A stretch of 64,000 nt of DNA from Bacillota bacterium (GTDB lineage Bacteria > Sysuimicrobiota > Sysuimicrobiia > Sysuimicrobiales > Segetimicrobiaceae): positions 47,589 through 111,588 of the forward strand of contig JAJPJJ010000011.1 of assembly GCA_021324295.1 (NCBI GenBank), written 5' to 3'. Under the pieces are notes generated by a model. That model worked only from the letters and a program-made list of their open reading frames with translations, had not been told where the DNA came from and searched no databases. Below, piece after piece: positions 42,774 to 52,196 of this stretch (positions are counted from its first letter, which is position 1; every line of letters begins with the position of its first letter). The position numbers and the translations under genes were made by a program.

Positions 42774-44894
42774 ATGCCGATGCCGAACAGGCTTGCAGCC
42801 GCCACGAGCGCGTACCTCAGGTCCGCCGCGCATCAGCCTGTCGAGTGGTACCCCTGGGGCGAGGAGGCGTTCGCCCGGGCCCGCGCCGAGGACAGGCCGC
42901 TCCTGCTGGACGTGGGCGCGGTGTGGTGCCACTGGTGCCACGTGCTGGACCGGGAGTCCTACGAGGACCCCGAGGTCGCCGCGATCATCAACCAGCACTT
43001 CGTCGCGGTGAAGGTCGACCGGGACGAGCGGCCGGACGTCGATGTCCGCTACCAGAACGCGGTGAGCGCGATCAGCGGGCAGGGCGGCTGGCCCCTGACA
43101 GCGTTCCTGACCCCGGAGGGCAAGGTGTTCTACGGCGGGACGTACTTCCCGCCGGAGGGGAGCCACGGCCGTCCCGGGTTCAAGCAGGTCCTCCTGGCCG
43201 TTTCCGAGTTCTACCGGACCAGACGCGATCAGGCGCACGCCTACGCCAACGAGCTGCACCAGGCGCTCCACCGCCTGGGCGAGGCGCGGGCGTCAGAGGA
43301 GCTGCTGTCGCCCGGCCTCGTGCAGGAGGCGGTGGCGGACATCGAGCGCCGGTTCGACAGGCAGCACGGAGGGTTTGGCGGCGCCCCGAAGTTCCCGCAC
43401 ACCGGCGCGATCGAGCTGCTCCTGCGGCGGTACGACAGGACGCGCGATCCCAAGACGCTGCTCGCCGTGACCCGCACGCTCGAAAAGATGGCGCGCGGCG
43501 GCGTCTACGATCAGCTCGGCGGCGGGTTCCACCGGTACGCGGTCGATGCAGCCTGGGTGGTCCCCCACTTCGAGAAGATGCTGTACGACAACGCCGAGCT
43601 GCTGCGCAACTACGTCCACGCGTTCCAGGCCACAGGCGCCCCGCTGTTCCGCGAGACGGCGCTCGGCATCGTCCGCTACGTCACGGCGCATCTCATGGAC
43701 GCGTCCGAGGGCGGCTTCTACGCCAGCCAGGACGCCGACATCTCGCTGCACGACGACGGCGACTACTACACCTGGACCGAGGAGGAGGCCGCCGCCGCGC
43801 TGCCGCCCGAGGAGCTGCAGGTGGCGCGCGCGACGTACCACCTCGACGGGCCGGGCGAGATGTCCCACGATCCGCGGCGGCACGTGCTGTTCGTCGACAA
43901 GGACCCGGATGTCGTCGCCGCGGTGCTCGGCCGGCCCGCCGACGAGGTCCGCGAGCTGCTGGCGCGCGCCCGCGCGCGTCTGCTGGAGGCCCGTCGCTCG
44001 CGCCCGGCGCCCTTCGTCGATCGCACGGTCTACGCCGGCTGGAGCGGGATGATGATCTCCGCGCTCTTCGAGGCGGCCCGCGGGCTGGGGCTCCCGGACG
44101 CGCGGGAGGCGGCGCTGCGCGGTGCCGAGCGCCTCCTGCGCGACGCGTATCACCCGGGGCGGGGGTTCCAGCACGTGGCCGGTGCCCGGGACAGCGTGTC
44201 CGGGCTGCTCGACGATCAGGTGCACATGGCCCGGGCGCTGCTCGACGCGTTCGAGCACACGGGGGAGCCCCGCTATCTGCGGCTCGCCGCGGAGACGATG
44301 GAGTACGTCCTCGCGGAGTTCACGACCCCCGCAGGCGCGTTCTACGATGTGGCGAGGAGCGCCGCGCGGGAGGCCGGCGTCCCCGGTCTCGGCGTGCCCT
44401 ACGTGCCCGTGCAGGACGCCCCCACGCCGTCCGGGAACGGCGTCGCGGTCATGGTCCTCGGCCGGCTGGCGGCGCTCACCGGGGAGACCCGCTACCGCGA
44501 GGCCGCCGAGCGGGCGCTCCGCGCGTGTGCGCCGGGAGCCCTCTCGCAGGGTCTGTTCGCGGCGACGCTCGCGCTCGCGCTCGACCTGCACCTCGATCCG
44601 CCGCTGCACGTCGTGGTGATCGGCGCGCGCGCGGATCCCCGGACGCGGCGGCTCCACGGCACGGCGCTGGGGACGTACCGGCCCGGGACGATCGTCCACC
44701 TCTACGATCCGTCCGCCGCGGACGGCGCGGAGCGCGGGGGCGTCCTCCCCGCACCGGTCGCGGCGGCCGGCGGCCCGGCGGGCGACGAGCCCAGGGCCTA
44801 CGCGTGCACGGCCACGGCCTGCGCCGCGCCGGCCACCGATCCGGAGGTCCTCCGCGACACGATCCGCACATTCGGGCGCATCTCCGCCGCCTGA
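42774..44894 (+). CDS. thioredoxin-domain (DUF255/YyaL, spermatogenesis-associated 20-like) protein
   Basis: 706 residues, the normal length of YyaL/SPATA20 proteins. The N-terminal thioredoxin-like domain carries WCHWC with cysteines 52 and 55 and the family string NQHFVAVKVDRDERPDVD. The rest is an alpha/alpha six-barrel resembling glycoside hydrolases or N-acylglucosamine epimerase (GGVYDQLGGGFHRYAVDAAW, VPHFEKMLYDNAELL, SQDADISL). The function is unknown in any organism. GGAGAGG precedes ATG 42774; ATG 42780 is equally possible. It is 7 bases from the DUF309 gene downstream and likely co-transcribed. Confidence 0.93.
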   Translation: MPMPNRLAAATSAYLRSAAHQPVEWYPWGEEAFARARAEDRPLLLDVGAVWCHWCHVLDRESYEDPEVAAIINQHFVAVKVDRDERPDVDVRYQNAVSAISGQGGWPLTAFLTPEGKVFYGGTYFPPEGSHGRPGFKQVLLAVSEFYRTRRDQAHAYANELHQALHRLGEARASEELLSPGLVQEAVADIERRFDRQHGGFGGAPKFPHTGAIELLLRRYDRTRDPKTLLAVTRTLEKMARGGVYDQLGGGFHRYAVDAAWVVPHFEKMLYDNAELLRNYVHAFQATGAPLFRETALGIVRYVTAHLMDASEGGFYASQDADISLHDDGDYYTWTEEEAAAALPPEELQVARATYHLDGPGEMSHDPRRHVLFVDKDPDVVAAVLGRPADEVRELLARARARLLEARRSRPAPFVDRTVYAGWSGMMISALFEAARGLGLPDAREAALRGAERLLRDAYHPGRGFQHVAGARDSVSGLLDDQVHMARALLDAFEHTGEPRYLRLAAETMEYVLAEFTTPAGAFYDVARSAAREAGVPGLGVPYVPVQDAPTPSGNGVAVMVLGRLAALTGETRYREAAERALRACAPGALSQGLFAATLALALDLHLDPPLHVVVIGARADPRTRRLHGTALGTYRPGTIVHLYDPSAADGAERGGVLPAPVAAAGGPAGDEPRAYACTATACAAPATDPEVLRDTIRTFGRISAA

Positions 44895-44901
44895 CGGCGC
44901 C

Positions 44902-45651
44902 GTGGGGGACGGGTACGTTTCCCTCAAGCATGCGCTCGCCGAGGTGGCCGTCGACGCGATCGCGCGCCGCCGAGGGGTGCGCCTCGCCGGCGTGCTCGCG
45001 GCGTACGCCCGGCGGAGCAGCGGCGGAGCGCCTGTCTCGCTTGCGGCGATCGCGGGCGACACGGGGACGACGCCGTCCGGTGCCGGCCGGCTGTTGCTGC
45101 GCACGGGCCTCTTCGCGGCGGCGGACGGCGGCCGGACGACTGCGCTCTCGCCGGCGCTCCGTCCTTTCGCCGATTACTTCTACCGGCAGGTGACGCGCCT
45201 CGGGGAGGCGCTGCGGCTGGCTCGCTCGCCCCGGCCCTCCGGCGTGTCGCGGGTGATCTGGAACGCCATCGCGATGTTCAACGCCGGGCTGTTCTTCGAG
45301 TGCCACGAGTACCTGGAGGACGCGTGGCGGGGCGCATCGGAGCCCGAGCGCACGTTCTACCACGGGCTCGTCCAGGCCTCGGCCGGGCTGTACCACCTCG
45401 AGAAGCGAAACCTGCACGGCGCCCGCGTGTTGCTCGGCAAGGCGGTGGCGAAGCTGCGCCCGTACGCGCCGGCGTACCGTGCCGTCGACGTCGCGGCGCT
45501 GGCGGACGCGCTCGAGGGCGTCCTCGCCGCCTCCAGCGCGACGCCTCCGCGGCTCCCGGACCGCCGCAGCGACCTCCCCGCGATGCGGCTGGCCGCGGGC
45601 GTTCCCGCGCCGGCGCAGGAACGCCCGCGCCGTCCTGGAATCGTCGTGTAG
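44902..45651 (+). CDS. DUF309 domain protein with an N-terminal extension
   Basis: 249 residues. Residues about 120-195 are DUF309 (FNAGLFFECHEYLEDAWRG, then FYHGLVQASAGLYHLEKRN and GARVLLGKAVAKLRPY), a four-helix domain with a conserved CHEYLE motif suspected to bind metal but without known function. The first 90 residues contain AVDAIARRRGVRLAGVLAAY and SLAAIAGDTGTTPSGAGRLL, which could be a winged-helix-like segment; this is a guess. The C-terminus is Pro/Arg-rich. GTG 44902 lies seven bases after the YyaL-type gene. Confidence 0.75.
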   Translation: MGDGYVSLKHALAEVAVDAIARRRGVRLAGVLAAYARRSSGGAPVSLAAIAGDTGTTPSGAGRLLLRTGLFAAADGGRTTALSPALRPFADYFYRQVTRLGEALRLARSPRPSGVSRVIWNAIAMFNAGLFFECHEYLEDAWRGASEPERTFYHGLVQASAGLYHLEKRNLHGARVLLGKAVAKLRPYAPAYRAVDVAALADALEGVLAASSATPPRLPDRRSDLPAMRLAAGVPAPAQERPRRPGIVV

Positions 45652-45722
45652 GATCGTTGGCAGGGTTCCTGTGCCCCCGCGCCCCGTCTCGCGCGGGCGG
45701 CGCGGGGATGGAAGGAGCGCCG

Positions 45723-47081
45723 ATGGACCGCGTCTTTGGCTACATCGCCGCCCGTCAGGAGGAGTTCGTCGACCGGCTCCGGGCACTCTGCCGCCGCCCC
45801 AGCATCGCCGCGCAGGGGATCGGCCTCGCGGAGACCGCCGCGCACGTCGCCGCGCTGATGCGGGAGGCCGGGATCCCGTCCCGCGTGATCCCGGTCGAGG
45901 GCGGCGCGCCCGTCGTGTACGGCGCGGCCCGGGGGACGGGCTCCCGCACGCTCCTGTTCTACAACCACTACGACGTTCAGCCCCCGGACCCGCTCGAGGA
46001 GTGGGCGAGCGATCCGTTCGCCGCGGAGATCCGGGACGGCAAGCTCTACGCGCGCGGCGCCGCCGACAACAAGGGCAACCTCGTCGCCCGCATCTGCGCG
46101 GTCGAGGCGATGCTCCGGGAGCTGGGGGAGCTGCCGGTCACCGTGCGCTTCATCGTGGAAGGGGAGGAGGAGATCGGCAGCGTCACGCTGCCCCGCTTCG
46201 TCCGGGAGCACCCGGATCTCGTGGCCGCGGACGCGTGCATCTGGGAGTCCGGCTACCGCGACCTGCAGGAGAACGTCGTGCTCGCCCTCGGCGTGAAGGG
46301 CATCTGCTACGTGGAGCTGGAGGCGACCGGCGCGAACCGCGATGCCCACTCGTCCGTCGCCACGATCGTGCCGAACCCGGCGTGGCGGCTCGTGTGGGCG
46401 CTCGCGACGCTCAAGGACCGACACGAGAGGATCCTGATCCACGGGTTCTACGACGACGTCCTGGAGCCGACCGAGGAGGAGATGGCGCAGCTCCGCCGGA
46501 TCGCGGCCCAGCGAGACGACGATGCCCAGCGCCGCGACTACGGCCTCGACCGGTTCTTGCTCGGGCTGTCCGGGGTGGAGCTGCTGAAGCGCCACCTCTT
46601 CCAGCCGACGTGCACGATCTGCGGGATCGCTTCCGGGTACAGCGGGCCGGGCAGCAAGACGGTCCTGCCCCGCCGCGCCGTGGCGAAAGTGGACTTCCGG
46701 TTGGTGCCCAACCAGCGCGCGGACGACATCTTCGAAAAGGTCCAGGCTCACCTGGCGCAGCACGGGTTTGCGGATCTCGCGGTGCGGGCGCTCGGCAACG
46801 AGAACCCGGCGAGAACCCCGATGAGCGCGGAGATCGTGAAGATCGTCGCGGAGAGCGCGCGCCGGGTCTACGGCCGCGAGCCGCTCGTGTTCCCGTCGAT
46901 GGCCGGGACCGGCCCGATGCACGTGCTCACCGCGCCGGCGGCGATCCCCACGGTCGGGACCGGGGTGGGGTACGCCCACAGTAACAACCACGCCCCCAAC
47001 GAGAACATCCGGATCGAGGATTTCGTCGACGGGATCAAGCACATCGCGATGATCCTGCACCTGTTCGGCGGCGGGCGTTGA
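45723..47081 (+). CDS. M20-family metallopeptidase
   Basis: 452-residue di-zinc exopeptidase of the M20 dipeptidase group. Ligand motifs: LLFYNHYDVQPPDPLEEW (His82), YARGAADNKGN (bridging Asp), FIVEGEEEIGS (catalytic Glu and Glu ligand), and SNNHAPNENIRIEDF (C-terminal His). The lid domain interrupts between about residues 185 and 310. ATG 45723 follows GGAAGGAG. It would hydrolyse dipeptides or N-acyl/carbamoyl amino acids in the cytoplasm, fitting the peptide importers. Its stop overlaps the next start (TTGATG). Confidence 0.92.
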   Translation: MDRVFGYIAARQEEFVDRLRALCRRPSIAAQGIGLAETAAHVAALMREAGIPSRVIPVEGGAPVVYGAARGTGSRTLLFYNHYDVQPPDPLEEWASDPFAAEIRDGKLYARGAADNKGNLVARICAVEAMLRELGELPVTVRFIVEGEEEIGSVTLPRFVREHPDLVAADACIWESGYRDLQENVVLALGVKGICYVELEATGANRDAHSSVATIVPNPAWRLVWALATLKDRHERILIHGFYDDVLEPTEEEMAQLRRIAAQRDDDAQRRDYGLDRFLLGLSGVELLKRHLFQPTCTICGIASGYSGPGSKTVLPRRAVAKVDFRLVPNQRADDIFEKVQAHLAQHGFADLAVRALGNENPARTPMSAEIVKIVAESARRVYGREPLVFPSMAGTGPMHVLTAPAAIPTVGTGVGYAHSNNHAPNENIRIEDFVDGIKHIAMILHLFGGGR

Positions 47082-48026
47082 TGGAGTCCCCGCTGTCGCT
47101 CTTCCCTCCCGAGGCGCCGGCGCCGATCCACGGGAAGATCTACGTGGGTACCTGCTCGTGGGCCGAGAAGTCCTTCGTGAAGAGCGACTTCTACCCGCGC
47201 GGCGTCCGGAGCGCCGCCGACCGCCTCCGCTACTACGCCACGCGGTTCCCCACGGTCGAGATCGACGCCTCGTACTTCGCGCTGCTGCCGCCGTCGTACA
47301 GCCGGCGGTGGGCGGAGGACACGCCCCCGGGGTTCGTGATGCACGCCAAGGCCTTCGGGCTGTTCACCGGCCACGCGATCTCCGTGTCGCGGCTGCCGCC
47401 CGGTTTCAGCGAGCTGCTGCCCGCCCGGCTGCGGGGGGCGGCGGAGGTGCGGCTCCGGGACGTCCCCGAGGAGTTCGTCAACGCCGCCTGGGACCGGTTC
47501 CGCGAGTTCCTCTCCCCGTTGGGGGCCGCGGGCCGGCTCGGCTATGTGCTCTTCCAGCTGCCCCCCGGCGCTCGTTACTCGCCCGAGGCGCTCGAGGAGA
47601 TGCGCGGGTGGACGCGGGAGCTCGCCGGGCACCGCGTCGCGGTGGAGTTTCGCCACCGGGACTGGGCGCGCCACCCCGACGTCTTCGAGTTCCTGGCCCG
47701 GCACGGGCTCGCGTACGTGATGGTGGACCTCCCCGACCTGCCTTGGCTGATGCCGCTCGCGGAGGAGGTGACATCCGACTGGGCCGTGATCCGGCTCCAC
47801 GGCCGGAACCGGGAGGGGTGGGCGCGCGCCGGCGCCACCACGGACGAGCGGTACGACTACGCGTACTCCGACGAGGAGCTGCGCGGGTGGGCGGGGGTGG
47901 CCGCGCGCGCGAGCGGCCGCGCGGCCCGCGTCTTTCGTCATGTTCAACAACCACGCGCGCGGCCACATGGCCCGCAACGCGCAGGCGCTGCAGGGGCTCC
48001 TGCGATCGCCCGGCACCGCCCCCTGA
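47081..48026 (+). CDS. DUF72 family protein, single-base frameshift near the 3' end
   Basis: DUF72 TIM-barrel protein of about 315 residues when read through. N-terminal YVGTCSWAEKSFVKSDFYP, TRFPTVEIDASYFALLP and VAVEFRHRDWARHPD are family landmarks. The normal DUF72 ending (VYVMFNNxxxGxAxxNA) appears in a different frame as VMFNNHARGHMARNAQAL, ending at TGA 48024-48026. Removing one T of the TTT at 47933-47935 (GTC-TTC-GTC-ATG) joins the two. As sequenced, the frame instead runs to 48109 with Arg/Pro-rich residues and overlaps the convergent methyltransferase. Error or recent mutation cannot be told apart. DUF72 function is unknown. Confidence 0.85.
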
Positions 48027-48081
48027 GGCCGCGGCCGGGGACGAGCCGCTCTGCCGGCGGCGCGCGGCGCGGCTGCGGCGG

Positions 48082-48837
48082 TCAGGCGTTCCTCCGGCGC
48101 GCCGCGTAGAATACCCGCTGCGTGTCCGGGGTCACCTCGGCGAACTCCGGGCTGCTCCAGCGGCCGAGGACCTCGAACCCCGCCGCACCGACGGCGGCGT
48201 CGATCACGGAGATCGGATATCCCCGTTCACGATGGACTTCCCGGACCCGCTCGTACAGGTCACCCTGTCGCTGTAGAAACGCGTTCACGCGCAGCGTCGC
48301 GATGCCGCTGTCGTAGTCGAACTCGCTCTGGTCCGCCTCGAACGCGTCCTCGGTATCCTGGATGATCCAGACACGGTTCCCCCAGCGGGTCGCCAGGCCG
48401 CGCAGCGTGTTCATGTCGAACAGGAACAGCGCGCCCGGCCGGAGCGCAGCCGCGACCGCCCCGACCGTCCGGCGGAGCTCGGCCTCGTCCACGAGGTAGT
48501 TCAGGCTGTCGTACAGGCAGGTCGCGGCGTCCACCGGTGCCGGCAGGTGAAGGTTGCGCATGTCCTGCTCGAGGAACGTGACCCGGACGCCGCTGGCCTC
48601 CGCGCTCCGCCGCGCCATCTCGAGCATCTCCGGGGACTGGTCGACGCCGGTCACCTCGAGGCCGCGCCGCGCCATGGCGACCGCGAACTCGCCCGCGCCG
48701 CACGCCACATCCACGAGCGTCCGCGGCGTCCACCCGTATCGCTCGAACACCGCCGTCACCCATGGGACCAGGCGCAGGCTGAAGCGGGCATGCCCGGCCT
48801 TGGCGTAGGCCTCGGCGTAGCGGCGATAGATGCTCAT
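48082..48837 (-). CDS. class I SAM-dependent methyltransferase
   Basis: 251 residues. Motif I is LVDVACGAGEFAVAMARRG, followed by VTGVDQSPEMLEMARR (acidic residue binding the SAM ribose), FLEQDMRNLHLP (motif II) and VDAATCLYDSLNYLVDEAEL, then LRPGALFLFDMNT. Typical Methyltransf_25 arrangement with a C-terminal beta extension (EFDYDSGIATLRVNAF). The substrate is unknown. ATG 48837 gives the usual N-terminus; the ribosome site is weak. The frame is open far upstream but that is antisense of an ABC gene. It is convergent with the DUF72 gene. Confidence 0.88.
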   Translation of the reverse strand: MSIYRRYAEAYAKAGHARFSLRLVPWVTAVFERYGWTPRTLVDVACGAGEFAVAMARRGLEVTGVDQSPEMLEMARRSAEASGVRVTFLEQDMRNLHLPAPVDAATCLYDSLNYLVDEAELRRTVGAVAAALRPGALFLFDMNTLRGLATRWGNRVWIIQDTEDAFEADQSEFDYDSGIATLRVNAFLQRQGDLYERVREVHRERGYPISVIDAAVGAAGFEVLGRWSSPEFAEVTPDTQRVFYAARRRNA

Positions 48838-48990
48838 CGCCGGAGAGTTCGTCCGTTCGCCGTGGGGCTCCTTGGCCCGAGACCGGATGTGTCGCGGCCA
48901 GCGCCCGGCCGGCGCGAGGCGGTAGAGCCGGTGCCGCGTGGGGGAAAAGTAGGGCGATAGCCTTGAGCCTCGGGATGGGGGAGAAACACC

Positions 48991-49416
48991 ATGACGCAGA
49001 CGCTCATCGTGGCTCTGCTGATCCTCGCGGACGCGGCGCTCGTGTACTTCAACCTGCCCGCGCTGGAGTCCGCCCTGACGCTCACCGCGCCCGGGATGCA
49101 GGCCACCACGTCGTACCTTGCCCTGGCCGCCGGCGCGGCCGGCGCCTTCCTGCTGATCTGGCTGGCCGGGATGGCGGACCGCGCGGTGCTCGAGCAGAGC
49201 ATCCGGCAGCGCGACGCGACGCTGCACGCGATGGGGGAAGAGCTGCTGCGGATGAAGTCGACCGCCTACGACCAGGAGCGGCCTCCCCTGGCGGACATCC
49301 GCGCGCGGCTCGAGACGATGGAGCGGGATCTTGCGACGATCCGCGCGCGCCTCGGCGAGAACCCTCCCGTGATCAGGGAACGCGAGGTCCCCGCCGGAGA
49401 CCGCAGGCCCCGATAG
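48991..49416 (+). CDS. small membrane protein with coiled coil (LapA-like layout)
   Basis: 141 residues. Two membrane segments (about residues 4-22 and 43-62) are followed by a charged helix with heptad spacing (LEQSIRQRDATLHAMGEEL, LETMERDLATIRARLGE), predicted coiled coil in the cytoplasm. The layout resembles LapA/DUF1049 proteins, but sequence similarity is not strong enough to name it. ATG 48991 has GGGATGGGGGAG upstream. It is divergent from the methyltransferase and precedes peptide transporter cassette 2. Confidence 0.7.
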   Translation: MTQTLIVALLILADAALVYFNLPALESALTLTAPGMQATTSYLALAAGAAGAFLLIWLAGMADRAVLEQSIRQRDATLHAMGEELLRMKSTAYDQERPPLADIRARLETMERDLATIRARLGENPPVIREREVPAGDRRPR

Positions 49417-49536
49417 ACGCGCCGGCCCGCCCGGCGCCGCCGCGCCTCCCGCCCCGGCCTCGGAGGAGGAGCATACCCCTCCGTAGAAGGGGCCGCCAAC
49501 TCGCGTGATTCTCCAACCGAGTGGCAAGAGGAGGCG

Positions 49537-51156
49537 ATGGCCATGCGTCACGCTTGGCGGCATCTCTCTCGCCGCCCGCTGTCCGTCGTGCTGGTCGCGC
49601 TCGTTCTCGCCGCCGTTGCCGCCACCGGCTTCTGGAGCACCCCCGTCCAGGGCCAAGGCCGCACAGAGACCCTCATCGTCGTTCGGAACATGGACGACTA
49701 CGTGACCAACGACCCCAACCGGCAGTACGAGTACACCGCACAGATGTTCGACCAATCCGCGTACGACACTCTGGTGACCGTGGAGGCGCCGGACTTCACG
49801 AGGATCCAGCCGAAGCTCGCCGAGCGGTGGGAGATCTCGAGCGACGGCCTCGCGTACACCTTCCACCTGCGGAAGGGCGTCAAGTTCAGCTCGGGCAACC
49901 GGCTGACCGCAAGCGATGTCCGCTTCTCCTTTCTGCGGCTCAAGAACCTCCAGGACAATCCCTCCTTCTTCATGGATCCGGTCAAGGACATCCAGGTCGT
50001 CAACGATACCACCGTCCGGGTGACCCTGTCGGCGCCCGACGCGTCGTTCCTGGCCGCGCTGGCCGCCCCCCCGACCGGCATCCTCGACTCGAAGACTGTG
50101 ATGGCCCACGGCGGCACCGACGCCGGCAACGCCAAGAGCGTCGATCGGGCTACGGGGTGGCTGAACGAGCACTCGGCCGGCCCCGGGCCGTATGTCCTGA
50201 CGTCGTTCAGAAAGAACGAACAGGCGGTCCTGGAGCGCAACCCGAGCTACTGGGGTCCCAAGCCCTACTTCGCGAAGATCGTCTTCCTCCATGTGAAGGA
50301 CGGGACGACCCAGCGGGAGATGGTCGAGCGCGGGGACGCCGATATCGCCCAAGACTTCGACCCTGACATCGTCGCCAAGATCACGCCGGGCGCCAAGGTC
50401 AAGATCGTCGAAGGGCTCTCGATGAACCAGGTCTACATGGCGGTCAACACGAATCCGCAGGTGTCGAAGGAGCTCGCCGACAAGCGCGTCCGGCAGGCGA
50501 TCTCCTACGCCATCGACTACGACGGCATCATCAAAGGCCTCGTGCGGGGCGCGGGTGTGCGACCGCCGGCGATGATCCCCATGGGGATCCTCGGCGTCGA
50601 CCCGAGCATGGCGCGGCATCGCGACGTCGGGAAGGCGAAACAGCTGCTCGCCGAGGCGGGTTACCCGGCCGGCTTCGCGGTGAAGTTGAACTACTGGACC
50701 GCACCGCTCCTCGGGGTGCCGCCGGAGCCCCTCGCGGCGAAGCTGCAGGCCGACCTCGGCGCGGTGGGCATCAAGGTCACGCTCGAGCCGAAGGAGCGAT
50801 CGGTGATGCTCACGGAGTACCGGCAGGGCAAGCCGCAGCTCATGCTCGCCTCCTGGTCCCCGGACTACCTGGATCCCCACCCGTGGGCCGACGCCTTCTA
50901 TAAGAAAGGCGGTCCGGCAGCCAAGCGCGTGTTCTACGACGACCCGAAGGCGACGGAGCTCGTGGCGGCAGGCGACCGGGAGCTCGACCCGAGGAAGCGC
51001 GCTGCGATCTACAAGGAGCTCACGCAGGTCGCCCTCGACGACGTGCCGTTCATCATGCTGATCCAGCCCAAATCGTTCGTGGGAGTCAACCCGGCGATCA
51101 AGGGCTACGCGATCCACCCGATCTGGTTCGTCACGCTATCGAAGCTGAGCCGTTGA
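49537..51156 (+). CDS. family 5 ABC transporter substrate-binding protein, cassette 2
   Basis: 539-residue binding protein. Signal peptide RRPLSVVLVALVLAAVAATG. The mature protein begins TETLIVVRNMDDYVTNDPNR and has YTFHLRKGVKFSSGNRLTAS, EHSAGPGPYVLTSFRKNEQA and VRQAISYAIDYDGI, all SBP_bac_5 hallmarks. NMDDYVTNDPNRQYEYTAQ, with two acidic residues where peptide binders start with a DP-x-x-LDP stretch, may mark a distinct ligand group. ATG 49537 follows AGAGGAGGCG. It is followed by two permeases and no ATPase gene. Confidence 0.92.
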   Translation: MAMRHAWRHLSRRPLSVVLVALVLAAVAATGFWSTPVQGQGRTETLIVVRNMDDYVTNDPNRQYEYTAQMFDQSAYDTLVTVEAPDFTRIQPKLAERWEISSDGLAYTFHLRKGVKFSSGNRLTASDVRFSFLRLKNLQDNPSFFMDPVKDIQVVNDTTVRVTLSAPDASFLAALAAPPTGILDSKTVMAHGGTDAGNAKSVDRATGWLNEHSAGPGPYVLTSFRKNEQAVLERNPSYWGPKPYFAKIVFLHVKDGTTQREMVERGDADIAQDFDPDIVAKITPGAKVKIVEGLSMNQVYMAVNTNPQVSKELADKRVRQAISYAIDYDGIIKGLVRGAGVRPPAMIPMGILGVDPSMARHRDVGKAKQLLAEAGYPAGFAVKLNYWTAPLLGVPPEPLAAKLQADLGAVGIKVTLEPKERSVMLTEYRQGKPQLMLASWSPDYLDPHPWADAFYKKGGPAAKRVFYDDPKATELVAAGDRELDPRKRAAIYKELTQVALDDVPFIMLIQPKSFVGVNPAIKGYAIHPIWFVTLSKLSR

Positions 51157-51178
51157 GGCGACCGCCGGCAGAGAGGTA

Positions 51179-52192
51179 ATGTTCCTCCGCTACCTGGGGC
51201 AGCGACTCGCGTTCGCGGGGATCGCCCTCTTCGGGGTGATCCTCGTCGCCTTCCTGGTCGCCCACATGGTGCCCGCGGACCCGCTCGCCGTCGTGCTGAG
51301 CGACACCGCGACCAAGGACCCATCGATCCGGGCCGCGTACATGAGGCGCTGGGGGTTGGACCGGCCGCTGCCCGAGCAGTTCCTCTTCTACCTCGCGAAC
51401 GTCCTCCACGGGGACCTCGGCGAGTCGTTCACGACCCGCCGGCCGGTGCTCCGGGACCTCGCGCAATTCCTCCCGGGGACGATCGAGCTCTCCGTCGCGG
51501 CGTTCGCCGTCAGCGTCGTCTTCGGCGTGCCGCTGGGCGTGTGGGCGGCGCTCCGGCACAACCGGTCGGGCGATCACGCCGCCCGGCTGATTTCGCTGGT
51601 CGGCGCCGCCTCCCCGATCTTCTGGACCGGCCTCATCGCGCTCTACATCTTCTATTACTTCCTCCGATGGGCGCCCGGACCCGGCCAGCTCGATCCGCGC
51701 CTCGCGCGTCCGCCGGTCGTGACGGGATTCCTCCTCGTCGACAGCCTGATCGCCGGACGCGTCGATGCGTTCCTGTCGGCGCTGAGGCACCTCGTCCTCC
51801 CGGCCCTGGTGCTCGGCTGGTTCATCATGGGGCTCACCGCCCGGACGACGCGCTCGGCGCTGCTCGAGGTGCTCGGGGCGGACTACCTTCGCACCGCCCG
51901 GGCCAAGGGCTTGGGCGAGGGGCGCGTCATCGGGCTCCACGCCCTCCGAAACGCGCTCATCCCGGTCCTCACGGTGAGCGGCCTGGCGTTCGCGAGCCTT
52001 CTCTCGGGCGCGGTCCTCACGGAGACGGTGTTTGCCTGGCCCGGGATCGGTCGCTACGCGGTCACCGCGGCGACGCGGCTCGACTACCCCGCCATCCTCG
52101 GCGTCACGCTGCTGACCGCGGTCGTCTACCTCGCGGTGAACCTCGTCGTCGACGTGCTCTACGGCGTGCTCGACCCGCGCATCAGGGTCTGA
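51179..52192 (+). CDS. ABC transporter permease DppB-like, cassette 2
   Basis: 337-residue membrane subunit. MFLRYLGQRLAFAGIALFGV at the N-terminus, VPADPLAVVLSDTATKDPS in the first loop, and a BPD_transp_1 domain. The EAA loop is YLRTARAKGLGEGRVIGLHA. Helix LTETVFAWPGIGRYAV is typical of the B subunit. GAGAGG precedes the ATG at 51179. It lies 22 bases after the binding-protein gene and 4 bases before the C subunit. Confidence 0.93.
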   Translation: MFLRYLGQRLAFAGIALFGVILVAFLVAHMVPADPLAVVLSDTATKDPSIRAAYMRRWGLDRPLPEQFLFYLANVLHGDLGESFTTRRPVLRDLAQFLPGTIELSVAAFAVSVVFGVPLGVWAALRHNRSGDHAARLISLVGAASPIFWTGLIALYIFYYFLRWAPGPGQLDPRLARPPVVTGFLLVDSLIAGRVDAFLSALRHLVLPALVLGWFIMGLTARTTRSALLEVLGADYLRTARAKGLGEGRVIGLHALRNALIPVLTVSGLAFASLLSGAVLTETVFAWPGIGRYAVTAATRLDYPAILGVTLLTAVVYLAVNLVVDVLYGVLDPRIRV

Positions 52193-52196
52193 CGCC

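Noticed and set aside
48838..51117. Minus-strand extension of the methyltransferase frame across the binding-protein gene
   Set aside because: Chance open frame in G+C-rich DNA. The methyltransferase fold begins at 48837 and the opposite strand encodes a clear SBP_bac_5 protein.
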